64,000 nucleotides of DNA from Pilimelia anulata (GTDB lineage Bacteria > Actinomycetota > Actinomycetes > Mycobacteriales > Micromonosporaceae): contig NZ_BMQB01000003.1 in NCBI RefSeq assembly GCF_014647895.1, positions 486,487-550,486 of the forward strand, in the 5' to 3' direction. Shown here in pieces: positions 1-9,261 of this stretch; position 1 is the first letter of the stretch, and every line of letters begins with the position of its first letter. A program made the position numbers and the translations under genes. A model generated the notes under the pieces. It saw only the letters and a program-made list of their open reading frames with translations, made no database searches and was not told where the DNA came from.

Positions 1-757
1 CGTGCTCCCAATGCGCCACGGCCTGCTCGCCGACGGTGTCTGTGACCCGGTCGACGTGATGCCCGTCCCACCGGTACAGGTTCCACCAGCCCGCCCGGTC
101 GGACGCGAAGTACAGCGTGCCGTCCGGCGCCCACCGTGGCTGCGCCGCGGCCTCCTCCGGCAGTCCCGCAACGAGCTGCGCGTCGACGAGGTTGCCGTCC
201 GGCCCGATCTGCCCGGCCCAGAGCCCGCACCGGTCCCAGGGCATGTGCTCGTCGTCCCATTGCAGCCACGCGATGCGCTGACCCAGCCTGGTCGGCGAAG
301 ACAGGTAGGCCGTGGCGCGCATCAGCTCGAAGGTGCGGCCGTCGGACCGGACTTGGATGAGGGCGTCGCAGCCGGTGTCCTCGCGCACCCCGAGAACAGC
401 ATTTCCATCGGCGACCAGATCGCCGATGACACCGGTGCCCATCTCGACCAGCTCGCGGTGCCCTCGCCGGTACAGGGCAGCCCTATCCGCGGTCGTGAAC
501 CACAGCGCCCCATCACCAGCGACCGCGTACGCGCCGCCACCGTACGAATGCAAATCGCTGGCAACCTCGACACCTGGAACCGACACCACCGCTGGTACAC
601 GGCCACGCTCCGCGCGCACCACGGCAGCTTCGCCGCCCAATCGGCCTCCGGCTTCCAGCCAACAGAAGCCGCCGCCGGCGTAGACGAGATGATCCAGAGC
701 CGTCCGATCCGATGCGACCACACGGGCGTCCAAGGGCTGCGCAGGCTGAGACGTCAC
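1..757 (-). CDS. S9-family (prolyl oligopeptidase-like) peptidase, N-terminal part
   Basis: Read on the minus strand, the frame is open from a GTG at 757 to the left edge of the window (252 residues, C-terminus missing). The visible part is a beta-propeller with recurring aspartate/tryptophan blades. Clear signatures are RIAWLQWDDEHMPWD near residue 165 and PRWAPDGTLYFASDRAGWWN near residue 215, typical of acylaminoacyl peptidase / dipeptidyl peptidase propellers that gate a C-terminal alpha/beta hydrolase domain. The catalytic Ser-Asp-His domain would lie outside the window, so activity cannot be verified. An in-frame TGA 15 nt upstream of the GTG limits the N-terminus. A peptidase this close to RiPP genes could trim a leader peptide, but it is separated from them by several unrelated genes, so it is more likely housekeeping. 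Confidence 0.85.
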   Translation of the reverse strand, partial: MTSQPAQPLDARVVASDRTALDHLVYAGGGFCWLEAGGRLGGEAAVVRAERGRVPAVVSVPGVEVASDLHSYGGGAYAVAGDGALWFTTADRAALYRRGHRELVEMGTGVIGDLVADGNAVLGVREDTGCDALIQVRSDGRTFELMRATAYLSSPTRLGQRIAWLQWDDEHMPWDRCGLWAGQIGPDGNLVDAQLVAGLPEEAAAQPRWAPDGTLYFASDRAGWWNLYRWDGHHVDRVTDTVGEQAVAHWEH

Positions 758-769
758 GCCGCTATCGCA

Positions 770-849
770 TCACGGCCGAGCCCGTCGCCGCACGCGCGCC
801 ACGGCGATCCAGGTTCCTGCCATGCGGACAACCCTCCTTGTCCGCATGG
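770..849 (-). promoter_or_regulatory. Perfect 12-bp hairpin with a Shine-Dalgarno in its loop plus a 17-codon reading frame, 5' of the S9 peptidase
   Basis: Positions 820-831 (CCATGCGGACAA) and 838-849 (TTGTCCGCATGG) are perfect inverted repeats around a 6-nt loop. In the minus-strand transcript the loop reads GGAGGG, a Shine-Dalgarno, and an ATG at 823-821 opens a 17-residue frame (MAGTWIAVARVRRRARP) ending at 770, 13 nt before the GTG of the S9 gene. The geometry suggests a leader peptide or an RNA switch controlling the peptidase. Whether the short frame is translated is inference. The hairpin itself is directly visible. Confidence 0.4.
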
Positions 850-961
850 CGATGGTTCCACCGCTACCGCTCGTCGGGCTGAATGGGCGTACGGCCAGGC
901 CACCACCCTGGGCCCGCCCTTCGCGGCGCTGTGACTTGAGAACTCCATTCAACAAACGTCA

Positions 962-993
962 GCGTGGGCCGGCCACAGCCGGCCGGCCCACGC
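962..993. terminator. Strong GC hairpin upstream of the inositol-monophosphatase-like gene
   Basis: GCGTGGGCCGGC (962-973) and GCCGGCCCACGC (982-993) pair perfectly over 12 bp around an 8-nt loop. No U tract follows, as is common for actinobacterial terminators. It lies between divergent genes (the S9 gene starts at 757 on the minus strand, the IMPase-like gene at 1131 on the plus strand), so it could insulate the two promoters or be an operator. Apart from this, the 820-849 hairpin and a GTACAGAT element, the 758-1130 interval shows no gene I trust. Confidence 0.45.
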
Positions 994-1080
994 GGCGAAG
1001 AGATGTTCCCTGCTCCGGTCAAGGACGACCGAACGCGTGCGGTCGACCTCGCAGACTTGCGTCGCCCCCGCCCATAGGTA

Positions 1081-1088
1081 GTACAGAT
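1081..1088 (+). promoter_or_regulatory. GTACAGAT element upstream of the IMPase-like gene
   Basis: GTACAGAT, 43 nt before the GTG start at 1131. The same octamer occurs as both arms of the inverted repeat at 9672-9707 and at 15051-15058 (reverse orientation). Here only a half-site is present (flank AGTACAGATT instead of TTGTACAGAT). It could be a regulator half-site or a promoter piece. The assignment is inference from recurrence. Confidence 0.25.
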
Positions 1089-1130
1089 TGACGGTACCGT
1101 GATCGTGGAGTTGGGTCATATAGTGCCATT

Positions 1131-2013
1131 GTGGATATCACGTCGCTCTGGCACGAGCTTGAGGCCGTACTGACGCCCTTGCTCGCGGACTTCCGCTCCA
1201 AGGCATCCCTCCGCGTGGAGCGCAAGGCGGACACCACTCTGTTGTCGGAGGCTGACGAGGCGGTGCAGGAGAAGATCGTCGAGTGCGTTCGAGCGGTCGA
1301 CAGGGAGGGCACCATTCTCGGCGAGGAGGGCATCCACGGTGCCGCCTCACTGCGAGGAGCCGGCCCGAGTGGCCGAATCTGGGTGATCGACCCGATTGAT
1401 GGGACGGCCCAATTCGTGGTGCGCGACGGTCGGGAGTTCTGCAGCGTGGTCTGCCTGGTCGAGGATCGGCGGCCCGTCGCGGCATTCGTCCTGGCACCCG
1501 AGGTTGGGCCCTCTCGGACCTCGGTGTGCGTGCGTGTGACCGAGCCCGGCGAGGCGATCGAGATCAACGGGAAGAAGGTTGCAGGGCTGGCTTCCCCTGG
1601 GGGGCGGGGGCTGCTGTCGGTGACACGCAGTTCAGGGACGCAGGCGCGTGTCTACGAGCAGCCCCTTGTGGCGAAGGGCTACCGGCTGAAGACCCGGACC
1701 ACGTCGCAGACCCTCGACATGGTGAGGACCTGCGTCGACCTGGCACCCTTCACGGACCCGGAGCTTGAGCCCTTCGGTCTGTTCTACCGGGAACAGCAGA
1801 AGGTCTGGGACGGGGTGGCGGGGATGTGCCTCGCGCACGCCGCAGGGGGTGTACGTCGGCGACGGCGCCGGGCGCGCACGCAGCGAGGTCGACATCGACC
1901 TCACTGCCCCAGATCCGGTGTTCGACAGCACGCTCGTCGCCTCCGAGCCCTCCGCAGCGCAGATTGTCGTGGAGGGTGTGCGATCCGCGCGCGTTGATCC
2001 CCCGGGGCGCTAG
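1131..2013 (+). pseudogene. Inositol-monophosphatase-family protein, single frameshift
   Basis: The N-terminal reading frame from GTG 1131 carries the Mg-dependent phosphatase signature: GEE (residues 64-66), WVIDPIDGT (84-92; metal ligands D87 and D90) and a late VWDGVAGMCLAHAAGG. The family catalyses inositol-1-phosphate, 3'-phosphoadenosine 5'-phosphate or sugar phosphate dephosphorylation; the substrate here is unknown. Right after AHAAGG the frame turns into an arginine-rich nonsense tail, while the +1 frame continues as a sensible C-terminus (GVYVGDGAG...), ending at TAG 2013. The switch lies at a run of five G's, 1846-1850. With four G's the protein reads straight through as expected for the family. 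It is therefore either a real frameshift or a homopolymer sequencing error. The stop overlaps that of the convergent gene by the shared CTAG at 2010-2013. Confidence 0.75.
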
Positions 2014-3863
2014 CGAGGGTCGACTGAACGCAGGCGGGCGACGAGGTGTTTCAGGTACGACGGCCACGTGCTGCTGCGCGGAATCCGATCGAGTAGGCGC
2101 CGGGCGAGTTCGGATTCGCCGAGGCTGGCCGCGATGCTGGCGGAACGGATAGCCAGGTGGGGGATTCCGTCGGGGAGTTCGGTGACGACGGTCGTCAGGT
2201 AGTACCTGGCTTGCTCGGTTTCGCTGTGGCGGATGGCTTGGTCGGCCATGGCGAGCAGCCACAGGACGGTGACGTCCGTGCGGAGATCCGTGACCTGGTC
2301 GGAGTAGACGTCGTCGAGGCGGTTCAAGTCCCGGCGCAGTCGCCGGGCGCCGGCGAGCGCGTCGGGGTGCGCGACCCGGCTGAGTAGGTGAACGACGCCG
2401 TCTGCCTCGGTCTTGCGCCGGTGAGCGTTGACAGCGGTGGTGCCGTCGCTGTCCTGGTCCGCGATGGCGAAGCTCGTGCGCATGGACGAGACCATGTCCT
2501 CGATCGCGCGGATCGCCGCGCGCACCCGATGGTCGTCGAGAGCCGCGGCAGGGGTATCCATGGGCTGTCCGGCCGCGGTCAGCTCGCGCGCCCGCCGTAG
2601 CAGGATTCCCTGCTGCAGATGGAGACGCACCTTCTCCATCCGGCGTACCTCCGTGGCTGGTAGGAGCTTCCTGCGAACGGTGAGGAGGTCACCCATCCTG
2701 GTCAACTCCGGGTGCCAATCTCCGCCCGGATTGTAGTGACTGGCCAACAGCAGCCGTTCCCTCCGGAACCGCAACTGGAACAGGACCGATCCGGCGGAGT
2801 CACTACGGAACGCCGGATGGTGCAGGTCGATGTCGAGGGCGCGGCGGTCGGAGTGCCGCCGTGCAACCGCGACGCTGACGAGCGCGAGTTCCCGGTGCTG
2901 GCGGTCGTCGAGCAGATCGGATGCGATCGCGGCGTATCGGGTGAGTGCGGCGAGAATCGGTTTGGCGTCGGCCGTCGCGATCATCTGCCACGCGTAGTCG
3001 ATGCCCTCGGCGAGCAGGTCGGGATCGAAACTTCTCTCGGCAACGAGGCTCGATAGCGGTCCCTGCTGGGTTGCGATCGTGGCGGTCGATTCCACGAGAC
3101 GGTGACCGACGGTTAGTGCTGTCTGTCGCGCGGCGTTCGGCGGGAGGTTCGCGTGGAGCGCGGCTCGTTGCAGGCAGAACAGGACCAATGGTAGGGCTCG
3201 TCGGGTGCGGGTGAACTTGCGGCCGTCCATGCCCCTCAACGGTGTTCCGTCAACGTCCTTGTCGGGCTCGGGATTGTTCGCGGGGGCGATGCGAGAGGCG
3301 ATCATGGCCACCCCGACCAACGCCCGTAGGTCGCCCTTGGCCCTTGCCTCGGCGGCAGCGTCAGCCAGAGCGCGGTGGAGGGCGAGGTCTCGTTCTTGCG
3401 GATCAAGCCGCATGAGCCACCACACGGCAGGGTCGCGGGCCAATGACTCCAGATCGACTCGCTCACCGTCCCGCGGGAGCCCGGTGAGCTGGAGACCCAG
3501 ACCAGGCGGGCCGGAGGCGGCGAGGTCTGCAGCGACCTCATCGGCCGCTTCACGGCGCCAATTGCTGAGGGTCGCCCTGCTGGCGGTCCGGTGCTCGGCG
3601 TCGATGGGGCGCAGGTAGTAGCAGGCGAGTTCGGCGAGCCGGACGCGCGCCTTGGCTGTCGACGTGCGGTGCAGCAGCCCGGCCACGCGATCGCTGAGGT
3701 CGTCGCGCACCCATCCGGCCAGGCGAACACGCGGCGCCCCGAAGGCGTCCAGGATGGCCAGCTCGCGCTGGTCGCGCGGCTCCAGCCAGCCGGCAAAGGC
3801 AGCGTCCACCGGTCCCGAGCCGCGGCGAACGACTTCCAGAAACGACAGGAACGCCTTCCCCAC
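2010..3863 (-). CDS. Unrecognised 617-residue protein
   Basis: A long minus-strand frame with convincing composition. It can be extended to 4046, but that would overlap the start of the divergent permease. The GTG at 3863 (VGKAFLSFLEVVRRGSG) or the ATG at 3935 are better starts. I recognise no domain. It is alpha-helical and arginine/leucine-rich with many short amphipathic stretches, which suggests TPR-like repeats (for example near LAMADQAIRHSETEQARYYL, followed by LGESELARRLLDRIP close to the C-terminus). No membrane segments or catalytic motifs are visible. Similar TPR-tailed proteins in actinobacteria are often regulators or scaffolds, but no function is claimed. It ends convergently with the IMPase-like gene, sharing four bases. 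Confidence 0.6.
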   Translation of the reverse strand: MGKAFLSFLEVVRRGSGPVDAAFAGWLEPRDQRELAILDAFGAPRVRLAGWVRDDLSDRVAGLLHRTSTAKARVRLAELACYYLRPIDAEHRTASRATLSNWRREAADEVAADLAASGPPGLGLQLTGLPRDGERVDLESLARDPAVWWLMRLDPQERDLALHRALADAAAEARAKGDLRALVGVAMIASRIAPANNPEPDKDVDGTPLRGMDGRKFTRTRRALPLVLFCLQRAALHANLPPNAARQTALTVGHRLVESTATIATQQGPLSSLVAERSFDPDLLAEGIDYAWQMIATADAKPILAALTRYAAIASDLLDDRQHRELALVSVAVARRHSDRRALDIDLHHPAFRSDSAGSVLFQLRFRRERLLLASHYNPGGDWHPELTRMGDLLTVRRKLLPATEVRRMEKVRLHLQQGILLRRARELTAAGQPMDTPAAALDDHRVRAAIRAIEDMVSSMRTSFAIADQDSDGTTAVNAHRRKTEADGVVHLLSRVAHPDALAGARRLRRDLNRLDDVYSDQVTDLRTDVTVLWLLAMADQAIRHSETEQARYYLTTVVTELPDGIPHLAIRSASIAASLGESELARRLLDRIPRSSTWPSYLKHLVARLRSVDPR

Positions 3864-4037
3864 GGCCCGGAACCTAACAGAACTGAAAGACCAACGCCGC
3901 CACGCTTCGCCTCTGAGCCATGTCGGACGCACCATCTGCGTAGCAGACCGATGCTGAGCCGGTGGTGAATCGGGCCCCTCAGCCCAGATGCAACAACGCC
4001 GCGCCACCCTCCACTGTCCACTCCCTCGGCCCAGGAT

Positions 4038-5432
4038 GTGTTGCACGTGACCAGAACCGATCCGTCACTCGAGAGATTTGGCTACCGGCAGGAACTCCGC
4101 CGGACCCTCACTACCCGCGACCTGCTGTTCTACGGGCTGATCTTCATGGTCCCGATCGCTCCGTTCGGGATCTTCGGCTCCGTCTTCTCGGCCTCGGCCG
4201 GGATGGTCGCCCTCGCATACCTGGTCGGCATGGTGGCGATGATGTTGACCGCCAATTCGTACGCGCAGATGGTGCGGGTGTACCCGATGGCGGGCAGCGT
4301 CTACAACTACGCCGGCCGCGGCATCGCCGCCCCGGTCGGGTTCCTGGCCGGCTGGGCCGTGCTGCTGGACTACCTGCTCGTCCCCTGCCTGCTGTACGTC
4401 GTCGCGGGGGTGGCGATGAACGCCGCCGTCCCCGCCGTGCCGACGCTGGTGTGGGTGGTCGGGTTCGTGCTGGTCAACACGCTGGTCAACAGCTTCGGGA
4501 TCCGGCTGACCGCTCTGGTGACGAAGGTATTCCTGGTCGCCGAGCTGGCCGTGCTGGGCGTCTTCCTCGCCATCGGCGTGAACGCGTTGGCCGACGGGAA
4601 GGGCCGCGGCTTCGAGTGGAGCCCGCTGTTTGACCCGGCGGCGTTCGCCTGGCCGGTCATCTTCGCCGCCGTGTCGGTGGCCATGCTCAGCTTCCTGGGC
4701 TTCGACGGCATCTCGATGCTGGCCGAGGAAACCCGGGATGGCAGCCGCCAGGTCGGCCGGGCGATGGTCGCCGCGCTGCTGCTGGCGGGGACGCTGTTCG
4801 TCGTACAGGGCTGGGTCGCGGCCCTGCTGGCCCCGGACCCTGACGGCCTGATCGCCAACGGCGACCCGGCCGGGACGGCGTTCTACGACGCCGCGCGCGT
4901 CGCCGGCGGCGGCTGGCTGGCCACCACCACCGCGATCGCCACCGCCCTGGCGTGGGGCATCGCCAACTCCTTGGTCGCCCAGGCCGCCACGTCGCGGCTG
5001 CTGTATGCGATGGCGCGGGACCGGCAGCTGCCGGCGTTCCTGGCCCGGGTGTCGTTGAAGCGGGCGGTGCCGATCAACGCGATCCTCACCACCGCCGTCC
5101 TCTCGCTGGGCCTGGGGGTGTGGATGGCCGGCCGCGCCGACGGCATCACCCTGCTCAGTTCGCTGGTGAACTTCGGCGCAGTGATCGCCTTCATCACCCT
5201 GCACGCGTCGGTGATCTGGCACCACAGCCGCGCCGGCCGCCGCCCCAAGTTCGTCCGCCAACTGCTGCTCCCATTGGCTGGTGCGGCGGTGCTGATTGCG
5301 GTCGCGGTCAACGCGAACCTGCTCGCCCAGCAAGTCGGCTTGATCTGGCTCGGGGTTGGCGTGCTGGTCCTGGCCGGCATGTATGCGGCCGGCCGTCGTC
5401 CCCGTCTTCCCAACCATCTCCAGGAGGCGTAA
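4038..5432 (+). CDS. APC-superfamily amino acid/polyamine permease
   Basis: A 464-residue integral membrane protein with about twelve hydrophobic segments. The first reads RDLLFYGLIFMVPIAPFGIF, a typical APC helix 1 with the unwound glycine-containing stretch that contacts substrate. FLGFDGISMLAEETRDGSRQ near residue 230 is the conserved helix 6 to loop region of the amino acid transporter family. It should import an amino acid, amine or amide by proton or sodium symport across the cytoplasmic membrane. The start GTG at 4038 is chosen; a GTG at 4047 is an alternative. Four bases separate its stop from the formamidase-family gene, which suggests that the transporter feeds that enzyme, for example with an amide or amine. 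Confidence 0.9.
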   Translation: MLHVTRTDPSLERFGYRQELRRTLTTRDLLFYGLIFMVPIAPFGIFGSVFSASAGMVALAYLVGMVAMMLTANSYAQMVRVYPMAGSVYNYAGRGIAAPVGFLAGWAVLLDYLLVPCLLYVVAGVAMNAAVPAVPTLVWVVGFVLVNTLVNSFGIRLTALVTKVFLVAELAVLGVFLAIGVNALADGKGRGFEWSPLFDPAAFAWPVIFAAVSVAMLSFLGFDGISMLAEETRDGSRQVGRAMVAALLLAGTLFVVQGWVAALLAPDPDGLIANGDPAGTAFYDAARVAGGGWLATTTAIATALAWGIANSLVAQAATSRLLYAMARDRQLPAFLARVSLKRAVPINAILTTAVLSLGLGVWMAGRADGITLLSSLVNFGAVIAFITLHASVIWHHSRAGRRPKFVRQLLLPLAGAAVLIAVAVNANLLAQQVGLIWLGVGVLVLAGMYAAGRRPRLPNHLQEA

Positions 5433-5436
5433 CCCG

Positions 5437-6444
5437 ATGTCCGATGATCTGCTCGTCCTCGATGCCACCGCCGACCGGCTGGCCTACACCTTCGGCGGCG
5501 TGCCCCCGATCGCCAAGGTCCGGCCCGGCCAGGTGCTGCAGGTGCAGACGGAGGACTGCTTCGGCGGGATGGTCCTCAGCGTCGACGACCTGCCCTCGAA
5601 GGTGTGCCGGTTCCCCCAGCTCAATCCGGTCACCGGCCCTATCCACGTCGAGGGCGCCGAGCCCGGTGACACCCTCGCGGTGCACATCGTGTCGATCACC
5701 CCGCGCCGCGACTACGGGTTCTCGGCGACGTTCCCCGGCTTCGGGGCGCTCACCGGCACCCCGAGCACGGCCACGTTGCAGCCGTGGCTCGAGGAGCGGG
5801 TCTGGCGCTACGACATCGACAGGTCGACGCAGACCGTTCGGTTCACCGCCCGGCGCAGCGACCACGTGGTGGATCTGCCGTTGGAGCCGATGATCGGCAC
5901 CATCGGGGTCGCCCCCGCCGCCGGCGAAGCGCGGCTGACGATCGTCCCGGACCGGCATGGTGGGAACCTCGACACCCCGCACGTGCGCGCTGGGAACACG
6001 CTCTACCTGCCGGTCAACGTCGAGGGTGCGTTGCTGGCGTTGGGTGATGGGCATGCGCGGCAGGGGGAGGGGGAGTGCTGCGGCGTAGCGGTCGAGACGG
6101 CGATGACCACGGTCCTGCTCGTGGACGTCATCAAGGGGGTGCCGACCGCGACGCCGCGGATCGAGTCCGACTCGGAGCTGTTCTCGGTTGGGGTGGCGCG
6201 GCCGTTGGAGGACGCCTACCGGGGCGGTTGCCACGACCTGGTCGGCTGGATCGGCGAGCTGACGGGCATGGACGCCCTCGACTCGTACCAGCTGCTGTCC
6301 CAGGCCGGTACCGCGCCGATCGGCAATGTCGTGGACGCGAACTACACGATCGCGGCCGGAATTGCGAAGCGGTACGTGCCCGGTGGCACCGCGTACGAGG
6401 GCGTGCACAGCCGTCTGGTCGAGTGCGGTCGGGAGTACCGGTGA
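5437..6444 (+). CDS. Acetamidase/formamidase family protein
   Basis: Starts at ATG 5437 behind AGGAGG at 5422-5427 and encodes 335 residues, within the family range. Signatures include GPIHVEGAEPGDTLAVHIVS (residues ~67-86), HGGNLDT near residue 172 (metal-site region of the family) and GEGECCGVAVET near 210. Members hydrolyse formamide, acetamide or related small amides to the acid and ammonia in the cytosol. It follows an APC permease by 4 nt and overlaps the next gene by GTGA, so the three are probably one transcript for uptake and breakdown of a small amide. The actual substrate cannot be read from sequence. Confidence 0.88.
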   Translation: MSDDLLVLDATADRLAYTFGGVPPIAKVRPGQVLQVQTEDCFGGMVLSVDDLPSKVCRFPQLNPVTGPIHVEGAEPGDTLAVHIVSITPRRDYGFSATFPGFGALTGTPSTATLQPWLEERVWRYDIDRSTQTVRFTARRSDHVVDLPLEPMIGTIGVAPAAGEARLTIVPDRHGGNLDTPHVRAGNTLYLPVNVEGALLALGDGHARQGEGECCGVAVETAMTTVLLVDVIKGVPTATPRIESDSELFSVGVARPLEDAYRGGCHDLVGWIGELTGMDALDSYQLLSQAGTAPIGNVVDANYTIAAGIAKRYVPGGTAYEGVHSRLVECGREYR

Positions 6445-7196
6445 CCGCCGGGCGGGCGGTTGTCGGGGAGCGGGTGGTGGCGGTGCAGCGGATCCCGGCA
6501 GACGCCCGCGACCGCGGCGCCCAGACCCTGACGGTGCGCGATGAGGTGTTCCTGTTCGCTCACGACGAGGATCATCGGTTCAAGCTCCTGGTTAACCCGA
6601 GGTCTCTCGCCGTCGCCCTGGCCGGGGCGACGGTGGCCGACCTGCTGATCGCCGGGGTCGCCACCGTCGATCACGCCCGGGTTTTCGTACGGTCCTTTGC
6701 GCAGCCGCCGGCGGACCGGCTGCTGGCCGAGGCGATGGGCCGGCTGCGGGTCCACGGCGGCACCCTGCCGCTGCCGACCGCACTCGGCCTGCTCTCGCCT
6801 GGCCTGTATGAGCGGACCCAGGCGTACCTGGTGGTGGCCGGCCGGCTGAGGCCGGTCCACCGCCGACTGCTCGGCCCGCGGCACACGCTCGCCGACGCCG
6901 GACTCAACGTCCGCGTCCGCGCCCGGGCCCGGGACGCGGTCGACGGCCAGGACATCGTCAAGGGCCTGGCCCCGGATCCGGTCACCGACGGGCTGTGCGT
7001 GTTCGTGCACGCGCTCGGGCTGCACGACCGGATGTTCTTCTTCAACCAAGCCACCACCGAGGTCCGCGCCGCCGTCGCCGACGCGATCGACCGGCTCCCC
7101 GCCCGCTATGCCGGCGCGCCGTTAACGGGGCTGCCGATCATCGGCGCCGCCACCAAGGCGGCCATCGGAGACGCCGCCACCGCCGTCTACACCTAA
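6441..7196 (+). CDS. GPP34 (GOLPH3/Vps74-like) family protein
   Basis: Starts at GTG 6441, overlapping the formamidase stop by four bases; 251 residues. The stretch RDEVFLFAHDEDHRFKLLVNPRS followed by an alternating Ala/Leu helix (VALAGATVADLLIAGVA) is the GPP34 N-terminal signature. The same fold in eukaryotes binds phosphatidylinositol-4-phosphate at the Golgi. The actinobacterial proteins are abundant paralogues of unproven function, often placed next to biosynthetic or stress genes. The C-terminus (RYAGAPLTGLPIIGAATKAAIGDAATAVYT) is an amphipathic hydrophobic region that may touch membrane. Translational coupling places it in the permease-formamidase operon. Confidence 0.8.
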   Translation: MTAGRAVVGERVVAVQRIPADARDRGAQTLTVRDEVFLFAHDEDHRFKLLVNPRSLAVALAGATVADLLIAGVATVDHARVFVRSFAQPPADRLLAEAMGRLRVHGGTLPLPTALGLLSPGLYERTQAYLVVAGRLRPVHRRLLGPRHTLADAGLNVRVRARARDAVDGQDIVKGLAPDPVTDGLCVFVHALGLHDRMFFFNQATTEVRAAVADAIDRLPARYAGAPLTGLPIIGAATKAAIGDAATAVYT

Positions 7197-7332
7197 CCCC
7201 CAGCCGCGCGTGAGCGTGGCCTCCGACCCGATAGCAGCACCACCGGCTCCGCGCCGGCCCCGAGGTTCCCCGTCCGACGGGCCGGCGCGGCCATCTCGCC
7301 ATGCCCGAAACCGCTCCGCGAAAGGCAGTTCC

Positions 7333-9189
7333 GTGCGCTTGACCGACCTGGCCACCGCCTACGGCGACGTCATCTCCACCGCCGCCCTGCGCACCGACCT
7401 GACCACCCTGGCCGGCCACGATCGCACCCAGGGCGGCCAGGGGCTGCTCGCCGCCGCCGAGCTCGTCGCCGCCCGTGCGGACCGCGCTGGGCTGGAGGTG
7501 CATGTGCGGCATTTCCTGCCCGGCGCCGCGGACTCCCGCTGGTGGAACTACACGCCCAGCACCGCCCCGAGCGTGCGGACGGCGACGTTGACGATCAACG
7601 GCGACGGGGCCCCGCTGATCGCTTACCCGGAGCAGCCCTGCACCGTGGCCCGCGGCTGCGCGGCCACCCCGCCGACCGGGCTGACCGGCCCGGTCGTGGA
7701 CCTGGAGCGCAGCCCCGACCGGCGCATCAGCGGCGCGTTCTACCTCCTGCCCCCGACCGCCCGGCTGGCGCTCGACGGACGCCTGGAGCAGCTCGCCGAC
7801 CAAGGAGCGGTCGGCGTTGCTGTCCGCACCGACCGCAGGTCCCATATCGACGCCTCCCTGGTCGAGCGGCTGGAGGTCGCCGACGGCACCCGGCTGCCGG
7901 TGTTCTCGGTGTCGCTGCAGCAGGCCGCCCGGCTCCAGCACGCCGCCGACGCCGGCGAATACCTGCACGTCTTCGTCGAGTGCGACCCGCCGGCGGCGAT
8001 GCCGCTGGTCTACGCCCGCCGCAAGGTCCGCCGCCAGGGCCGCCCGCACGGGCTGCTGTCCGCGCACCTGTGCCACGCCGGCCCGGGCGCCGACGACAAC
8101 GCCTCCGGGGCGGCGGCCCTGACCTCGATCGCCTACGCCGCCTACTCCATCTTCGGCGCCAACGCCGGCCCGGATCTCGGGTTCCTGTGGGCGCCGGAGA
8201 CGATCGGGACGGCGGCGTTCCTGCACGACATCGCCGATGCCGGCGACGCGCGGCCCGACTTCGTCGTGTGCCTGGACTCCCTGGGCGGGGATCCCCACTT
8301 ATGCGGCGGCACCCTCACCATTGAGGGATCCCCCGACCACCAGCCATCACCCCTTGCCGGCGCCCTGGAAGCCGCCGCACGGGCGGTCCAGCCGGACGCC
8401 CGCTCCTACGCCGGCACCGTGCGGCTGCCGACCTGGGCGCGCGGTGTCGTGCCGTTCGTCGGCGCCGGCGACCACGCCCTCTACGCCGATCCGGCCATCG
8501 GCATCCCCGCCGCGCGGCTCTGCCGCCAGCCGAACAGGTATCAGCACACCAGCGGAGATACACCGGCCACGATCTGCTACCCCGAGCTGCGACGCGGCGC
8601 TATCACCGCCGCCGCCGCGGTTACGGCGCTGTGTATCGGCGGGCCGGCGCTGACCGAGGTCACCGACGCCGCCACGGACCTCGCGTTGCGCCGCATCACC
8701 GCCCTGCTCGGCGACACCGGGCTACGCCAGCTCACCACCGCGGATCTGGTCGCTGCCGTTGACGCCGCGCATGGCGGCCTCGATGTCCTGAGCCGCTGGC
8801 ACCCAAGCGGGCTGCTGGACGTGGAGGCGCGGCGCAAGGAGGTCGCCGAACACGCCCACCGCCTCGCCCCGGTGCTGCCCCCGCCGGTCACGAGCCTGCC
8901 GGTGGGGCGGGTGCCGCTACGCGGCTGGACTGGACCCTGGACCCTGCACGCCCTGGCCGAGGCGCTGAACACCGCCGGCCGTCGTCGGCTCGCGGGGCTG
9001 CTGGGTGACGGGCCGGCTGACTACGCCCGGCTGGTCGCCCTCGCGCACGCCGTCGATGACGCCAGCCCGGTGCCGGTGCTCGCTGCGCGCGCCGCCACCG
9101 CCACCGGCTTGCCGGTCGACGCGGGGCATGCGGAGGCGCTATTCGACGTGATCGCCGAAGCGGGCTGGCTCACCTGGAGCAGCGCGTGA
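7333..9189 (+). CDS. Zinc aminopeptidase-like protein (M28/DUF4910-type)
   Basis: The frame opens at 7210, but the first 41 codons are proline/arginine-rich. GTG 7333 (VRLTDLATAYGD), preceded by AAAGGCAG, is the preferred start, giving 618 residues. The central block LLSAHLCHAGPGADDNASGAAAL matches the M28-type metal site (His, then Asp in DDNASG), followed by LWAPETIGTAAFL (glutamate of the M28 active site) and later FVGAGDHALYADPAIGIPA and QHTSGDTP (last ligand region). An N-terminal PA-like insertion precedes it. It likely cleaves N-terminal residues from a peptide. A C-terminal all-alpha region of about 150 residues has no obvious match. Sitting between a permease operon and a peptide-modifying operon, it is a reasonable candidate leader peptidase or aminopeptidase for the RiPP downstream, but that is inference. 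Confidence 0.75.
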   Translation: MRLTDLATAYGDVISTAALRTDLTTLAGHDRTQGGQGLLAAAELVAARADRAGLEVHVRHFLPGAADSRWWNYTPSTAPSVRTATLTINGDGAPLIAYPEQPCTVARGCAATPPTGLTGPVVDLERSPDRRISGAFYLLPPTARLALDGRLEQLADQGAVGVAVRTDRRSHIDASLVERLEVADGTRLPVFSVSLQQAARLQHAADAGEYLHVFVECDPPAAMPLVYARRKVRRQGRPHGLLSAHLCHAGPGADDNASGAAALTSIAYAAYSIFGANAGPDLGFLWAPETIGTAAFLHDIADAGDARPDFVVCLDSLGGDPHLCGGTLTIEGSPDHQPSPLAGALEAAARAVQPDARSYAGTVRLPTWARGVVPFVGAGDHALYADPAIGIPAARLCRQPNRYQHTSGDTPATICYPELRRGAITAAAAVTALCIGGPALTEVTDAATDLALRRITALLGDTGLRQLTTADLVAAVDAAHGGLDVLSRWHPSGLLDVEARRKEVAEHAHRLAPVLPPPVTSLPVGRVPLRGWTGPWTLHALAEALNTAGRRRLAGLLGDGPADYARLVALAHAVDDASPVPVLAARAATATGLPVDAGHAEALFDVIAEAGWLTWSSA

Positions 9190-9261
9190 ACCGCGTCCGG
9201 CTGCGGCCGGGTGAAGGACGTTCGCCCACCCGAGGGGCGAGCGGAGGGGGTTGGGGAAAGC

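Noticed and set aside
2..934. Long plus-strand open frame over the S9 peptidase region
   Set aside because: It is antisense to a clear beta-propeller protein and has proline/arginine-rich composition typical of a shadow frame.
1131..2013. Programmed ribosomal frameshifting as the explanation of the broken frames
   Set aside because: The breaks are of different types (G run, AC duplication, single deletions) without a shared slippery site or downstream pseudoknot.
4065..5468. 467-codon minus-strand frame opposite the permease
   Set aside because: The Gln/His/Arg-rich sequence is the antisense image of a membrane protein; the plus strand carries a clear APC transporter.
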